Part shown: positions 1 through 12,789 of the stretch, one piece after another
Layout: every line of letters starts with the position of its first letter
Position numbering within the stretch: the first letter of the stretch is position 1
Origin: Eulemur rufifrons
Taxonomy: Eukaryota > Chordata > Mammalia > Primates > Lemuridae
Direction: 5' to 3'
Length of the DNA: 64,000 nt
Assembly (NCBI RefSeq): GCF_041146395.1
Contig: NC_091008.1
Span: 3,671,501 to 3,735,500 of the forward strand
Program-made: the position numbers and the translations under genes
The notes under the pieces: generated by a model
Told to the model about the DNA's origin: nothing
Database searches by the model: none
The model's input: only the letters and a program-made list of their open reading frames with translations

Positions 1-699
1 TCAATCTTTTATTATAGTGCCTATTAAATGGTAAAACAAACTCATTCAAAATATGAAGGATGTTCATATCTCTCTTGCTCTTTTAGATGACTAAAATCAG
101 TCGTGGCTTAGCTTTAAAAAGCGAATGTAGACATCAGCTAAGATGAGTCATTTATTATGGAATATTAATTGTCAATTTCTATTGGGTAAAAAGTTCAGGA
201 ATATTCACTCGGGCTATTTGTCACTTCTTTCCATGTTTTTTCAGAGACCATCTGTGGATCTTAACTGGGAAAATATTTAGCTGCATTTATTGGAAGGATA
301 TAAAATACATCCACCCAAGATAAAGGAGATGTATCTATTGAGTCTTCAATACTGTTGGGCAATTCTTATTTAACCAAACGCTGGGTTATTTAATGTTTTA
401 TGTTCTGGTTTGTGAATTAACCAGTTTGGTCACTTTTCCTCTATCTTTTACTTCTTTTGGATGCATTTCACTGATTATCTATTTCTCTAATAAATTTTAG
501 GCCGTCACTGTCAATGAGGCAATGAGTGATAGCTATTGACTTTGACATTAATTAATATGAGACTTAAAAAGTGGGCCTTTCCAGGTAGCAAATGAACGAG
601 TTTAAAATTGAAGTGAAAATTTAGTTTAATTCTGTTCAACAAGCTATACTGAGCTCCAGCTATTTGGCACAGGCTGTGCTAATTGCCAAGACACATGCT
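1..699. other. Unique AT-rich DNA, no gene recognised
   Basis: No open frame of interest and no repeat I can name. The stretch is AT-rich with scattered homopolymer runs. I see nothing that supports a gene. Confidence 0.5.
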
Positions 700-835
700 A
701 CAATGTTTTATTCGCTTATTCAACAAATAGAGATTGAATTCCTACCATATACTAAGTCTTGTTTTAGGTAAGTCCCTGCCCTCATGGAGCTTCTATTCCA
801 GTGGAGATGAGTAATTACAACGATATTACTTCGTG
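700..835 (-). repeat. L2 LINE 3'-end fragment
   Basis: The text runs from 'ttcaacaaatagagattgaa' through 'ctaagtcttgttttaggtaa' to 'ccctgccctcatggagcttc'. This is the reverse complement of the L2 3' end (the part with 'agctccatgagggcaggg' and 'aataaatatttgttgaa'). It is an ancient, highly diverged mammalian LINE relic with no coding capacity. Confidence 0.7.
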
Positions 836-859
836 TGTGCTAATGATCCTGCTCAAATT

Positions 860-1660
860 AACTGTCCGCTCCACACGAGGAAGAAACCAGCTGGTCTTCC
901 TTATTTCCCGAATGCCCCCTCATTCTTCTCGTGCACCCTTATTTACGGAAACTCCGTAGCCTAGACTCTCAGCCGTCGTCTCTCTCGTTCCGTGTTCCTC
1001 AGCAGTAAATTCAGGTGTGTCTGCCACTTTCATGACTGCACAGTGCCCTGTTTCTGACACCCGAGAACGAGTCCCCACGTCCAAGACCCTGCTCATCCGT
1101 CACTCGAATCCAACATGCCTCGACACAAACGCTCTCCCACCGCATGCTCCTCCCTCGTTTTGACTCCGTGGCGCCGTCTCCTCTGTCCCCTGGGCTTGAA
1201 ACTATCCAGTCATCTTTGACTCATCGTTCCTCTGCTTCAGTCCTTGCATCTCATTAGTCCTGAAATTATGTGGATTCGTCCTTCTAAGTGTTTGCTGTAT
1301 CCTTTTCTTTTGACTCATGATCACAACTGACCACTCCAGGTTAGTCTTCGTCATTTCATATTTGCACCATTAGTTTCCTTCCTGGCCCCCTTTTTTGGTC
1401 ATCTTTTATTCTCACTGAGTCTTCCTGCCATAAAGCATTCTTTGGATACTTCCCTTTATCATCTCTCTTCCTGTTCAAAAATCTACGAAGAAGTCCCATT
1501 TTTTGTTACATCAACTCTAATTTGTTTGAGGTTCCAGGTGCTCTGTAACCTGGGATCAGTCTGTCTTTGCAACAGTGTTGCCCGCCACGCTCAACATGAA
1601 CTCCCCGGTCAGGCTGTCTGCGTGTGTGCCCTGCTCCTCCTGGTGCCTTTGCTCCAGAGG
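860..1660. other. Pyrimidine-rich, CpG-rich block, origin unclear
   Basis: This stretch is C- and T-rich on the plus strand and unusually rich in CpG in its first 320 bases (22 CpG between 867 and 1176 by hand count). Its style resembles old LINE or LTR 3' sequence with phrases such as 'cctgctcatccgtcactcga', but I could not name a family. A 73-codon frame at 1442-1663 looks like chance. It could be an ancient repeat or a remnant of an unmethylated regulatory region. Confidence 0.3.
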
Positions 1661-1672
1661 TAGCAGAAAATA

Positions 1673-1905
1673 AAGGTTAAGAGCATGGCTTGGAGTCAAA
1701 CAGACCAGGGCTGGAATCCAGTTTCCGCTTGAGTTATTTCCCAGCCTCTGTGACTCAGGGCAAAAAGAGAAAAGTTTTCCAAGCCTCAGTTTCCTAATAG
1801 AAAGTATTTAACTCTTTATGTATCATGCAAAGCAAAGGAGGTAATAGGTAATGTAGGTTAAGTGCTCACTACTGTGTCTGATAATATGTGCTTAATAAAT
1901 ATTGT
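1673..1905 (+). repeat. MIR SINE
   Basis: It follows the MIR consensus in order: 'ggttaagagcatggcttgga', 'gtcaaacagaccagggctgg', 'cctcagtttcctaata' and a final 'gtgcttaataaat'. It is a diverged ancient tRNA-derived SINE in forward orientation. Confidence 0.8.
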
Positions 1906-2282
1906 TGTTACTGTTTGTGCTGTATCTATTGTTTTTCTTCCTCCTGGCATGCATATCTTCTATCCCTCCACCTAGCCTAAAAAGAGAGAAGGAGCCTTTA
2001 AAAGTGGGACTTTCTAAAGTGGGACTTTTGAAGTGGGAGTTCATGTTGAGAGTGGAGGAAAATAAAGCTTCAAAGTTTTGCTCAAAGCCTGTTGTCCCTA
2101 TGAAGTTTTAACCAACTTACTTGTGCTTTCTCTGAATTTCTAAAGAACAAACAAACTACATAAAAAATCTAGGGTCTGAATTACATATTCAGAGGGTGAA
2201 TATGAAGTGCCACATGGGAATCCAGGAGGCTTGAAATCTAACCCACTCTTCTAATAATTAGCTGAAGACCGCAGACGTAATC

Positions 2283-2400
2283 ATGGATCTCAATTTCTTC
2301 ATCCTTAAAATGGGAAAATTACCAACTTTTTCCACTTTATAAGGTTGTTGGAGGATCAAATGCATTTATCTTAGAGATTGTCCAGGATTATTAGAAGTCT
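2283..2400 (+). repeat. MIR SINE fragment
   Basis: The phrases 'tcaatttcttcatccttaaa', 'atgggaaaatt' and 'aaggttgttggaggatcaaa' match the central and 3' part of MIR. The 5' half is missing or unrecognisable. Confidence 0.6.
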
Positions 2401-3880
2401 AGATTTTCACTGCATATTTAATGATTGATTGGTTGTTAGGATATTTTGGTAAAGGTTAGGCATTGATTTGTGGGGTGTTTATGGATTTTTGGAAAAATAA
2501 TCATGTATGAAACTATATGTATTAAAGGTGCTACTGAACAAATACATTTCTTTAGGATAATATTAAAATGATTAATTATGAAGAAATATAGTCATCTAGA
2601 TTCATTTAGGTATGTAATACATTGATCATTTCTTTGTCCAGTTCCTTTGGAACTATACTTACAGAAAGGATAGGAATTTAATACAAACACGTAAATGAAC
2701 TTTTGGCATTCTCAGGGCATAGTGATAATTCCAGAGAAGGTTACTATACCTTCTTGAGTTATTTCAAAGTTTTTAAAAGGAATGAAGAACACATTATAAA
2801 CAAACACTAACTAGTGCAGTTTAAGTATTTTTCTAATTTTAAAGTCCAAATTTTCCCTATCCCTAAACTGATTCTATTTTTAGTTTGCCTGAAGCCCATA
2901 GACTCTTGTTCAAAGGGAAAATTATTATTAAATGGTCAAGTATGTGAGGCTAACCCCATGTTGGCCCCACCCGGACTAATTGGCATTATTGAAGTTGGGG
3001 AGAAGGAATTCTAGCCACAGGGAGTTGCCCGTTTTCTGTGATTCATATCTTAGAGCCAAGGGGGTAAAATTTAGAGGGAATCCACTCCTATTTAAATGCC
3101 AGGTTCTCACTCTGAGACAATTATTTTTCGGTACACAAGATTTTTGTTTTGTTTTGTTTTTTAAAAAATCTGGCCACACATCTTGGGAAAACAGAAAAAT
3201 ACGTCAAGCCGTCACAAGTTGCACCTTCAGTCTTATTCATTCACAGTTTCGTTAACCGCAGACACAATGAAGAAATAAGATGTAGTAATTCAAGGTGGTT
3301 GTTAGCGAGGTTCTCTGGGTTAGCCTCAGCTCTGGGAATTTTGTAAATAACAGTACGTGTAGTAGCAATCAAGATGATTTTTTTTTTCCAAAGAAACAAC
3401 TTGAAATTTCCAGAAGTTCACTCCTGGAAACACCCCTGTGTATTGATGCTTCTGGAAGAAATGTTATTCCCATGTTAGTGTAATCTGTGAAGCTACAAAG
3501 CTTTCCAAACTACTGATAGCACATGCACTACTGTAGCTTTTTGGTGATTAGAAGAACTAATAATAATAATCATCATAGGCCAAACTTACCGCTAGTACCT
3601 CTGATCAAAATCCTTGGACAAAGAAGTAAAAGCAGTGACCATAGCAGTAGAAAATAATTTGATTTAAATGGTGTGGTTTACACAGAATTCAATGCACTTT
3701 GGCTATTGTTTTGATATAGAAACTTTCCCTCATGTTTCGTTTTTCTGAAATGTGCAGCTAAGAAAGTCTTCAAATTATTTCTTATCCTGTTTTCAGTGAA
3801 CACTAAGATTTGAATGGAATTTGAAATCAAAATGACCTCACAGGAATATATTTTTATTTATTTAATTCAAAAAAATTGTT
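2401..3880. other. Unique DNA, no gene recognised
   Basis: Short frames on both strands (66 to 91 codons at 2814-3346) overlap one another and show no domain, signal peptide or repeat structure. I read them as chance frames. No repeat could be named. Confidence 0.45.
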
Positions 3881-3882
3881 TA

Positions 3883-4655
3883 AATTTTATTATTTTTTAA
3901 ATTTCAGAATATTAGGAGGGTATAAGTGTTTTGGTTACATGGTTGGCTTTTGTGCAGTTTGAGTCAGTTTGTGCCCATCACCAAGATAGTGTGTGTTGTA
4001 CCCGTTAGGTGGGAATCTACCCATCCCCTCCCAACCACCTGCTTGGTTTCTGTTGAATTTTACTACCATATGTGCACATGGGTATTGATCAATTAGTTAG
4101 TTCCAATTTAATACTGAGTACATGTGGTGTTTGTTTTTCCATTCTTATGATACTTCACTTATAAGAATGGTCTCCAGTTCCATCCAGGTTGTTACAAAAG
4201 AGATTAGTTCACCATGTTTTCTTATGGCTGAGTAGAACTCCATAGTATACATATACCACATTTTATTAACCCACTCATGTATTATTGATGGGCATTTGGG
4301 TTGATTCCACATCTTTGTGATTGTGAATTGTGCTGCAATAAACATTTGAGTGCAGGTGTCATTTCAATGAAAAGTCTTTTTACATGGGGTAAATACTCAG
4401 AAGTGGGATTGCTGGATGGAATGGTAGGTCTCCTTTAAGTTCTTTGAGGAATCTCCATACTGTCTTCCATAGAGATTGCACGAATTTGCAGTCCCACCAA
4501 CAGTACATAAGCATTCCCTTCTCTCTGCATCCACACCAGCATCTATTGTTTTTGGGCTTTTTGATAAGTGCCATTCTAACTGTGGTAAGGTGATATCTCA
4601 TTGTGGAATGTGATTTGCATTTCCCTGATGATTACTGAAATTGGAAGTAATGGAT
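3883..4655 (-). mobile_element. L1 3' end, strepsirrhine type (ORF2 C-terminus plus 3' UTR)
   Basis: In plus-strand reading it begins with a T-rich tail and 'tttcagaatattaggagggt', the lineage-specific L1 3' end. It then runs back through the 3' UTR into ORF2. On the minus strand, 4345-4145 encodes an L1 ORF2 C-terminal stretch with 'WNQPKCPS' and 'MEFYSAIRK'. Positions 4601-4380 encode the preceding part with '[15 protein letters not shown]', 'NNRCWCGC' and '[20 protein letters not shown]'. The two parts are in different frames with stops, so this is a dead, 5'-truncated copy. ORF2 encodes the L1 endonuclease and reverse transcriptase; only its tail is present. Confidence 0.92.
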
Positions 4656-4749
4656 TTTGGTATTCAGAACAACAATCTATTAATAATTATCAAGTGTCTG
4701 CAAATGGGCTTTTATGTCATGAATTTCTTGTAGCCATTTGGCAGTGTAT

Positions 4750-4848
4750 TTATTTATATATTTTTATTTCAGAATATTAAGGAGGTGCAAACATTTTGGT
4801 TACATAAATTGCTTTGCACACTATCTGGGGGATGGGCACACTTATAAT
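4750..4848 (-). mobile_element. Very short L1 tail with 5' inversion
   Basis: Positions 4750-4815 repeat the same L1 3' end in minus orientation ('tttcagaatattaaggaggt', then 'ggttacataaattgct'). Positions 4816-4848 ('gcacactatctgggggatgg', 'gcacacttataat') are the reverse complement of the L1 segment that reads 'ttataagtgtgcccatcacc' at 43916. The two parts lie in opposite orientation, which is the signature of twin-primed L1 insertion. Only about 100 bases were inserted. Confidence 0.75.
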
Positions 4849-4931
4849 CTTGCCGAAAGGAATGTGTTTATATTCTTTCTTTAGGATCAACATTTAAAGC
4901 TTGCTAATGTAAGAAATTTTAAAAAGTAAGC

Positions 4932-5277
4932 TTTTTTTTTTTTTTTTTTTTTTTTTGAGACAGAGTCTCACTCTGTTGCCCAGGCTAGAGTGAGTGCCGT
5001 GGCGTCAGCCTAGCTCACAGCAACCTCAAACTCCTGAGCTCAAGCTATCCTCCTGTCTCAGCCTCCCGAGTAGCTGGGACTACAGGCCTGCGCCACCATG
5101 CCCGGCTAATTTTTTTCTATATATATTTTTAGCTGTCTATATAATTTCTTTCTATTTTTAGTAGAGGTGGGGTCTCGCTCTTGCTCAGGCTGGTCTCGAA
5201 CTCCTGAGCTCAAACGATCCGCCCACCTCGGCCTCCCAGAGTGCTAGGATTACAGGCGTGAGCCACCGCGCCCGGCC
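4932..5277 (-). mobile_element. Full-length Alu SINE, strepsirrhine subfamily
   Basis: A T-rich start is followed by 'gagacagagtctcactctgt', the diagnostic 'gtgccgtggcgtcagcctag', a long linker 'tatatatttttagctg' and an end at 'ccaccgcgcccggcc'. This is a 7SL-derived dimer read from its minus strand. It is flanked by a perfect 11-base target-site duplication, 'aaaaagtaagc', at 4921-4931 and 5278-5288, so the insertion is complete. It is about 97% identical by eye to the Alu at 52527-52868. Confidence 0.96.
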
Positions 5278-5289
5278 AAAAAGTAAGCT

Positions 5290-7450
5290 TTTAATTTTTT
5301 AAAGTTTTTTTTTTTTTTTTTTCCTGGATATTTGTTCCTTAGAGGAGGATTCCCAGGCCTATTTTAAAATAGCAGAGTGATGGTTATGGCATTTTCTGGT
5401 TGGTTTGTTTTTTAAGTAGTCTTTGTCCCTCACAGTTTTTCTATCAGCTTATTTCAAAGTCAGATTTTCAAATGTAATTCTTTGACTTGATGAATTTTAC
5501 TGAAAATAATTATATTTAAAAATTTGTGAATTCAACCAAATTTAATTATTAGGGAATATGGCTGCAATTTTTAATTTAATTGGTATTATTCCCTTGTGAA
5601 TTGTGGAAAGTCACTTCTTTATAAACAACTTCTTTGTAAGGCTGCACCATCAGACTATTACTGTGGGTTAAAATTCCATTCGCAACTCAAAATTCATGGG
5701 CAAATCTTTTTCTTTTTCTTTTTTGACAATAAAAGGACCCATACAAGTCTTTTAAAGAATGGGAAGTTTAAAGAGGTGGAGGAATTCAGGAGTGAATGTG
5801 GGTTGTGGTGTTAGACATGAGTCATAAAGACAATATTTTCAATATATTTTCAATATAACATCTGGAGTGAAGAATGGCAATTTTCTAGGGCCAAAGAGAA
5901 AAGAATGAGATTCTGGAAATTACATGAATCCAGGCCTAGATACGTAAATGAATTTGTAAATTTTAGTTACCTCTCAAAGACTATTTCAAAAGTTTGTTCC
6001 TACAGGTGGCCCTCTGCAGAAAAGATATGGGCATTTTATGATTGAGATCACCACTATTACACAAATTGTCTTATTTGTGTCGTTCCAATTAAAGTTACAG
6101 GAATAAACGGCACATTACAACATTTTTGCCTCGTGCTGGTTCCTTCTCATTTTTTGTGGTAGGTATACTTTCCTTCCCCATCCTAGATTCCCACTAATTT
6201 TTCCCCCTTGAATGTCTACAATTCAGATCCTACAGCCAAGGAGAAAATGGGAGGACAACCCCAATATAAAGGGTAGAAAAGATTAAAACATAAATGAAAG
6301 ATATCAATTTTTTTTCCAGTCTAGCCTGCAAACCTAGATTGTATTTCATGCGACAGGAGAGGAGGTGCAGGAAGGTTTTCCCCTGCTGCTGTGTCAGGTC
6401 ACCATTTCTAATCTGAGGGTCACAGCCAAGTTCCCTGGTTGGTAATTGCTTGATTTGACATCTATCCTGACCTTTATTTACTTTGGCCTTTCTGGCTAGA
6501 GGTCACAAAAGCAAAAGAAGATAGAAGTCTTATAAATGCCGGGGTGATAAAAAATGAAAATGGTATCCCTTTGGCCCTAGGTGCAATCCACAGTGGAAAT
6601 GCCTATTCATTTTTATCTGATTCTAGAGATGCATTTTGTAATGACTTTGTGGTCAACATCATGGATATTAAAAGGGACAAAATCTTGTTCAGTCTAAAAC
6701 TTGACTATAGTTTCAGAGGGGCAGATTGCCCTGGATTAATTATTTTTGATTGTATCAGAATTCACAAGCATATAATTGTGGCGTGGCAAACAGAAAGTGT
6801 TACGTTCCAAATCCTACGTAACAAAGTAGCCTCAGTGTTTGATTACGTGCTTTATTTGTGTACTCATCATTTATCATAGGAAATGTGACATTATGAACAG
6901 GTTATAAATTTCTCTTTCACATGTTGTTAGATATAGATCAGGCATAAGTCTCAGTCTTTCTGAAGAAAATGCAATTTTTTTCCCTAAGATAATGTTAGTG
7001 AATAAAATTCAGTGTTGGTGTTTTTTCCCCATATAATCAGCCCAGGAATGTGAATTTAAAGTTGAAATGCTGCATTTTCTTTGCTAAACGTTTTGTCCTA
7101 ATCAGAGGATTTTTGCTAATAATCTTCGAGGCAGTTATTTAGAAGAAATGGAATTCTGTAACTGAGAGTCTATTTTACTATAAATTCATGCTTCTTACAT
7201 TTTATTTACACTATCAAGAATGGTGCTCTGAGGGGAAAAATTATAACTTTTGATACTATTCAAATTTCTCTGTATATCTTTGAAATGATAGAGTGGACAA
7301 ATATAATTATACAGTAAGTGATATAGTAATGACTGAGTAAATGGAAAATTTAAGGAACTGTGATTGCCAAAGTTCATATACAGACATTTTTTGGAAAATT
7401 TGTCAATATTCAGCAGAGTTTTTCGTGGCAATTGATAATATAGAATATCT
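5290..7450. other. Unique DNA; open frame 6544-6879 of doubtful meaning
   Basis: A poly-T run lies near 5305-5322. The only frame above 100 codons on this side (6544-6879, plus, 111 codons) starts 'MIKNENGIPLALGAIHSGNA'. It has no recognisable domain and no flanking splice structure that I can defend, and its codons look unbiased. The surrounding stretch 6360-6900 is repeat-free and may be conserved noncoding DNA. Confidence 0.35.
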
Positions 7451-7463
7451 TAAAAATGATCAT

Positions 7464-7814
<351 letters not shown>

Positions 7815-8034
7815 TGATCATGATTGGCTTTTTACAAAACTGTATATCCTCACTTACTTTAATTTGTAGTGCCTAATAACATTGATGACTTACTTTACAC
7901 TATTGCAAGTGACCCAGAAGGTTAAAAATATAAAAGATATTATTTTATGGAAGTACTTATCTTTCATTGTTTATATTTTATCCATAGTATTCATCACCAT
8001 TTGTGATTATACATTTATTTTATGAATTACTTAA

Positions 8035-8195
8035 GGAATCTTTGTATTTGTATCTCCCACTCAACTATAAACTCTAAGAACAGAAATTCAGTCTGTTTTG
8101 CTCACAATTGCATGTTCATAAGTGGTTCTTCTCACAGCTAGCTTAGTTCCTGGCACACAGTAGGTCTTTGATACATATTCTGGAATACATGTGAA
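8035..8195 (+). repeat. L2 LINE 3'-end fragment
   Basis: 'ctcccactcaactataaact', 'gttttgctcacaattgcatg' and 'cctggcacacagtaggtctt' follow the L2 3' end in forward order. It is a diverged relic. Confidence 0.75.
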
Positions 8196-10300
8196 AGTGC
8201 AGTGGTTGCAATGGCTGAATTGTTCTTTGAGACTCCACCTTTCTGAAGCAGACGTGAGATTAGTGGAGGGATTAGGAAAAGGAACAGGGGGGGGTCTCTA
8301 CTGCTTTCGGCATCAGAAGAGGACTGGAAACTCTCGAATAGCCTGTGCGTTTATGTGAGCTTGAAAGAAGTAGAGTTGTTGCCCCCAAAGAAATGGCATA
8401 GGCCATCTCAGGTATGCTTATCATGTTCATGTTCTAAATCCTGCAGAATCCTTGAAAACCAGGTATTTGTTTTTAATTCTTGTTCAAAATCTTATTGGAT
8501 ATATCGGTATAACAATTAGGATTTTTCTAAATGGACTATACTGCTATTCAACTTTGAAGGCAAAAGTTCAATCACGGAAATGCTAGCAGATTTAAGCAAT
8601 GATGCAAAATGTATGTCTTTATAAATCAATAAAGAAGAACTAGCTTTAGATCAAATTCTTCAGCTGTGACATCTACTTCCAAAATTTAATTTTGTATTGT
8701 CCTGAAATTTTATGCGACTGAACCTTATTCTCTGAAGTCAAACCTGGCACAGAGAAGTGAAAACTTGGGCGTTGTTTAACCACTCCATGGGGTATTTTTC
8801 CTTCTTAGCTGTGTCATCTTTTAATTTTAGTGTCATATAAAATTAGACAATTTTAGTAATAATACTACCTTTCAGTGAATAAGGCTTTCTTCTATTTTAT
8901 CACATCATATAATTAAGAACCATTAACTACTGTTAGGGGATTTGGTTAAATTATCTTTAAGTTCATGCAAACAAAATGAATGGCCTTTCATAATCTTAAA
9001 AAAGAGTCATAGACTTTGGAAGATAGTGAGAAGCTATTGTCAACAATTCTCCTTGGCATTATTGCATTGTGTGATCTTCATCACCAATGGTTTTAAGACC
9101 TTATCAGAGTTTTTATGTAAACTTACTAAAAGGTTTTGGGTTTACAAAGCAGTATTAGCTAATTATAACAAGCTCTTTATGGTTTAAGTCACTTTCTAGG
9201 GAGATACTGTATTTTTAGTAGTGATGATTTATACATTTTAAGTACGGATGCAATGCTAAACTAGCAGAAATGAAAATCTAAACAGATCTTCTAATGACGG
9301 TATTTAGAACTATGCTTAGTTTTGCTTTTATTTCTTCAAAAATTGTATAAAAGGGGGCCTCCTTGTTTCATGAGGCATTATAGAACTTTTTTCTGCAACT
9401 ACAAAAAAATCTCTTCACTTTCTTCTACTTGTATAGTATAGCTTTTCTATACTCACCAATATCGCTTCAAGTCTCTGAAAGCAAGATAATTTTTTTCTCA
9501 TTGTATCATGGTGTTGTAATAATATATTTAATTTTAGGTTGCTGGAGATAGTAATTATTGAGATAATGTATTTTGTTTCAACATGACTCAGAGGGAAGAA
9601 TTGGTCAAAAGTTGAAATTAGCTTGGGGAAATATCTATGATGTCAGACCACTGAGCAAAATTTTGAGGACACCCAACCGTTGCTGTCTCTTCTACTGGTC
9701 TTTAAAAATACAAAACAGTTCAGGTTACTTCATAGGTCGTGGACAAGTCCGATCTTGGTGGGAAGCACAAATACAGCGGAGACGCGTGCTCTAGGTGGGA
9801 GGGAGGAGTCACATGCCAGATATGGGGTAAGACAGTTATTTGTCACTTAACGGGTGAAACTCATTATGTGTCATGTGAATCCTACTCAGTCCAAGGAATT
9901 AGAGATTTGTGGCAATTTTCTTCAGTGAAGGAGCAACCAAATCCTGTATGTAGTCATTCAAACAGCAACACTGTAACATTTGTAAGCAGATATCTTGTAA
10001 GAATATAGGGAATATTGATGATTCCTTTCAAATTTCCTGTTAGAGGAAAAGAAACTTTTAAATAGAGAAGTTTTAAATCCTGAAAGATTCCATCGTCTCT
10101 CTAATAGATGCCTGGACGTACAACAGATCCCCCCATCAGTAACAGATCCAAAGACGGGCTTATCGGCTCTCTTCCTCTTCCTCCTAGACTTGGGTCTCTC
10201 CTAGTCAGGCCTGAATTTTCTCTCAAAGCTCCACATCCAGTAAATACCCAAGCTCTGTCAGTTCTACCCTGTGTATTGTTTCAGCCTCTTTCTTCTTCTT
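8196..10300. other. Unique DNA, no gene recognised
   Basis: Frames of 67 to 89 codons at 8942-10311 overlap in different phases and have no recognisable domains. The DNA is AT-rich. I see no promoter or exon that I can support. Confidence 0.4.
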
Positions 10301-10304
10301 TATA

Positions 10305-10925
10305 CTCATGACACCTGCTTGTGTTGGGACCTTTTAAAAAAAAAAAATCACTTCCCTGAATTTTAAAAATAGTCTCCTAATTGATATTTTCCCTCTAGTC
10401 CAATCTTTTCCAATGCATCCTCCATACCCCAGCTGGAATTATTATTATTTTTTTTTTGAAAATACTGATCTCTTATGTGGCTTCTCTCATTAAGACCCTT
10501 TACTGATGCTTTGCCCACGTGATAATCTAAACACCTTAGCAAGTACATGTGGCTCTCCATGAAGGGGTCTCTGCTCAAACCCTGCCATGACCTGGACACC
10601 CACAGCCCCGGCCTCAGCAGCGAGCATCCATCTGGGCGGTACTGACTGCAGGTTCAAGAATTTACTGCGTTGTTTCAGGCCTCTGGGATCTTGCCAGCGG
10701 TGTTCCTTCTGCCTGGAACGCCTTTTCTCTCTCTTCTTCCGTCTCCCCTCTCTCTCCCCAGCCCCCCATGGCTCATCTGGCAAAGTCATCTTCATTCTCT
10801 AAGATTCATTCCCTGAAATTCAGACTTCTTTAGGAAGTTCCCCCCGAACTTCTCCTTCTCTGCTTGTCATTGTATCAGTGGCACCTGCCATCAGACCTAG
10901 CACATGGAAATGCTTCCATAGTTGC
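10305..10925 (+). repeat. L2 LINE fragment
   Basis: The order 'tgccatgacctggacaccca', 'ttccttctgcctggaacgcc', 'ggctcatctggcaaagtcat', 'aggaagttccccccgaactt' and 'tgcttgtcattgtatcagtg' is that of the L2 3' region. Overlapping frames of 71 to 101 codons on both strands fall inside this relic and are not genes. Confidence 0.8.
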
Positions 10926-10929
10926 TGGG

Positions 10930-12064
10930 GAATGACGATGGGGACGTCACAAAATACACACTGTTAGATCCCATACGATTCTGTCACCTCAGTTTGTTTG
11001 GTTGATTTGTCAGTTGACTGAGAGGGGCATAGGAGTTGCATTTTTCCTACTTGTTGCTCTTGTATCGAAATTAAAAGATTCCTTCCTGGTTGTGCTCCTA
11101 GAAAAAAGAGATCTATGTAACTTGTATTTGACCAAGCCAGGTGTTAGATCCTGAGGTAATCCTAGCATTTGGGCATCGAAGAACTTTGACCCTTGAAGGT
11201 CTTTTATTGACTGATTGAGATGTTGGAATTTACAGAGGGATGTAGAAGGACTGAGGATAGTATTTTATTAAGTTTCTAAAACATATCCTGTTACTTAGAA
11301 CTAGTAAATTTTTGTACATTAATTGCAATTTATGTGTTTATAAACATATGTATTTAATGGAAAATGCTTTAAGGACAATTATTACCATTAAAATAGAACT
11401 GAGAAAGTAAACAGAACATCCTTAAAACACTTGGGATTTTTGAATATAATGTGGTCAATCTTATTTACTTTATCTTTGAGGAGACTTGCTTTAAGAAAAC
11501 TATGCTCCTTGAATTGTGCCTGGTTTCCTTTTCTTAAACAGCCTCCTCTGTTTACTGCAATTATTTTCTGGCCATTTGCACCGATGATATGTTTCTGTGA
11601 AATTTTAGAGCTTTCCTTCTGCCTTCGCTTTTTGAGATTTTCAACCCCCTGAGGAAAAGCAGCCTGGGCTCTTACTCTTTGGCGAATAGCGTGGTGATGA
11701 GCAGTACACAGAGCTGGCAAGACTGGCACATTCCAGGGCCTCGCTGCCAGGGATACTGTCTGGGGACTTGGCTTCTGGGTGTGGCTCAGCGCGGCACTTG
11801 TGAAACTGTGTAAGAGGTGAGACGTTGCCTCTGTGATTGGGGCCAGGACTTCAGGGAGTTAAAGAGCTTGACTGTTCCGTGGAACTGGAGCTTGGACTTT
11901 CTCTCATCTTTCCAAAGATTTTTATATATTGTGCCAGTTTTTACTCCGCTCTCTGCTTTCTTTGAGGTCTATATGACCAGCATTTATTCAAAGGTTAAGC
12001 ACGGTGGTAGTGGCGGTGGCAGTAGTATGTTCTTAACTGTTGTAATTGATATTTACAAGAAACA
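10930..12064. other. Unique DNA, no gene recognised
   Basis: Opposed frames of 113 codons (11729-11388, minus) and 73 codons (11431-11652, plus) cover the same bases. Neither shows a domain or a codon pattern that would favour it. I see nothing else that can be named. Confidence 0.4.
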
Positions 12065-12067
12065 ATG

Positions 12068-12185
12068 AAGGCATCTCCTTTAACCTGTACTACGAGCCTA
12101 TGGAGAAGATGAGAAGACTGGATGCTAATAACTTATCCACGTGACCTAATAGGTTGAGGACCTGAGACGTAAACCCACACCTCTC
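12068..12185 (-). repeat. MIR SINE fragment
   Basis: 'atggagaagatgagaagact', 'taataacttatccacgtgac' and 'aggacctgagacgtaaaccc' read as a reverse MIR (compare 'gatgaggaaactgaggcaca', 'taacttgcccaaggtcacac'). Confidence 0.55.
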
Positions 12186-12411
12186 TGGCTTGTTCTCCAA
12201 TCATGTTCTTCTACATTGCTGAATCTTTATTCTACAGGCAGTGGAGAGACACCAGAGAACGTCAGGCAAGGAGGGTACTGATATGATCAGGTGTATAGCT
12301 GATCCATATATATATAGAAAGTTTGATGGATAGCTAGTCCTAGAGAAGTGGAGATCCAATTTGGAGGCTAATACCATTGTCAAGGAAGCTTGTAAAGAGC
12401 GCTGAAAATAA

Positions 12412-12530
12412 TCCATTCATTCAGCAAATATTAATTGAACACCTATTACATGCCAGGTATTATTCTAGCCTTTGGAGATGTAGCAGTGTACAAAAAAGAT
12501 TAAGTGTCTCCTCTCATGAGGTACATATTT
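12412..12530 (-). repeat. L2 LINE 3'-end fragment
   Basis: 'ttcattcagcaaatattaat', 'tacatgccaggtattattct' and 'ggagatgtagcagtgtacaa' are the reverse complement of the L2 3' end. Confidence 0.8.
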
Positions 12531-12789
12531 GAGGTGGAGGGAGCATATATATATAAAACATTATAAAACGTATATTACAGAAACATATGTGATAGGGCCC
12601 TTCTGGGACGTTGGAAAGGCCCTGAGTAGTCCTGAGGTTGAAGTTCCACTCTTCTTGGAATCTCCTTTTGACATGCTAGTGACTGCTGTAAAGCTCTTTA
12701 ACGTGCCTTCGTTGAAAATGAAATGACATTGAAAAATTTTTCCATAGATTTGTGGTCTCTCTATACATGAGTCACTTCAGATTCTTCTA

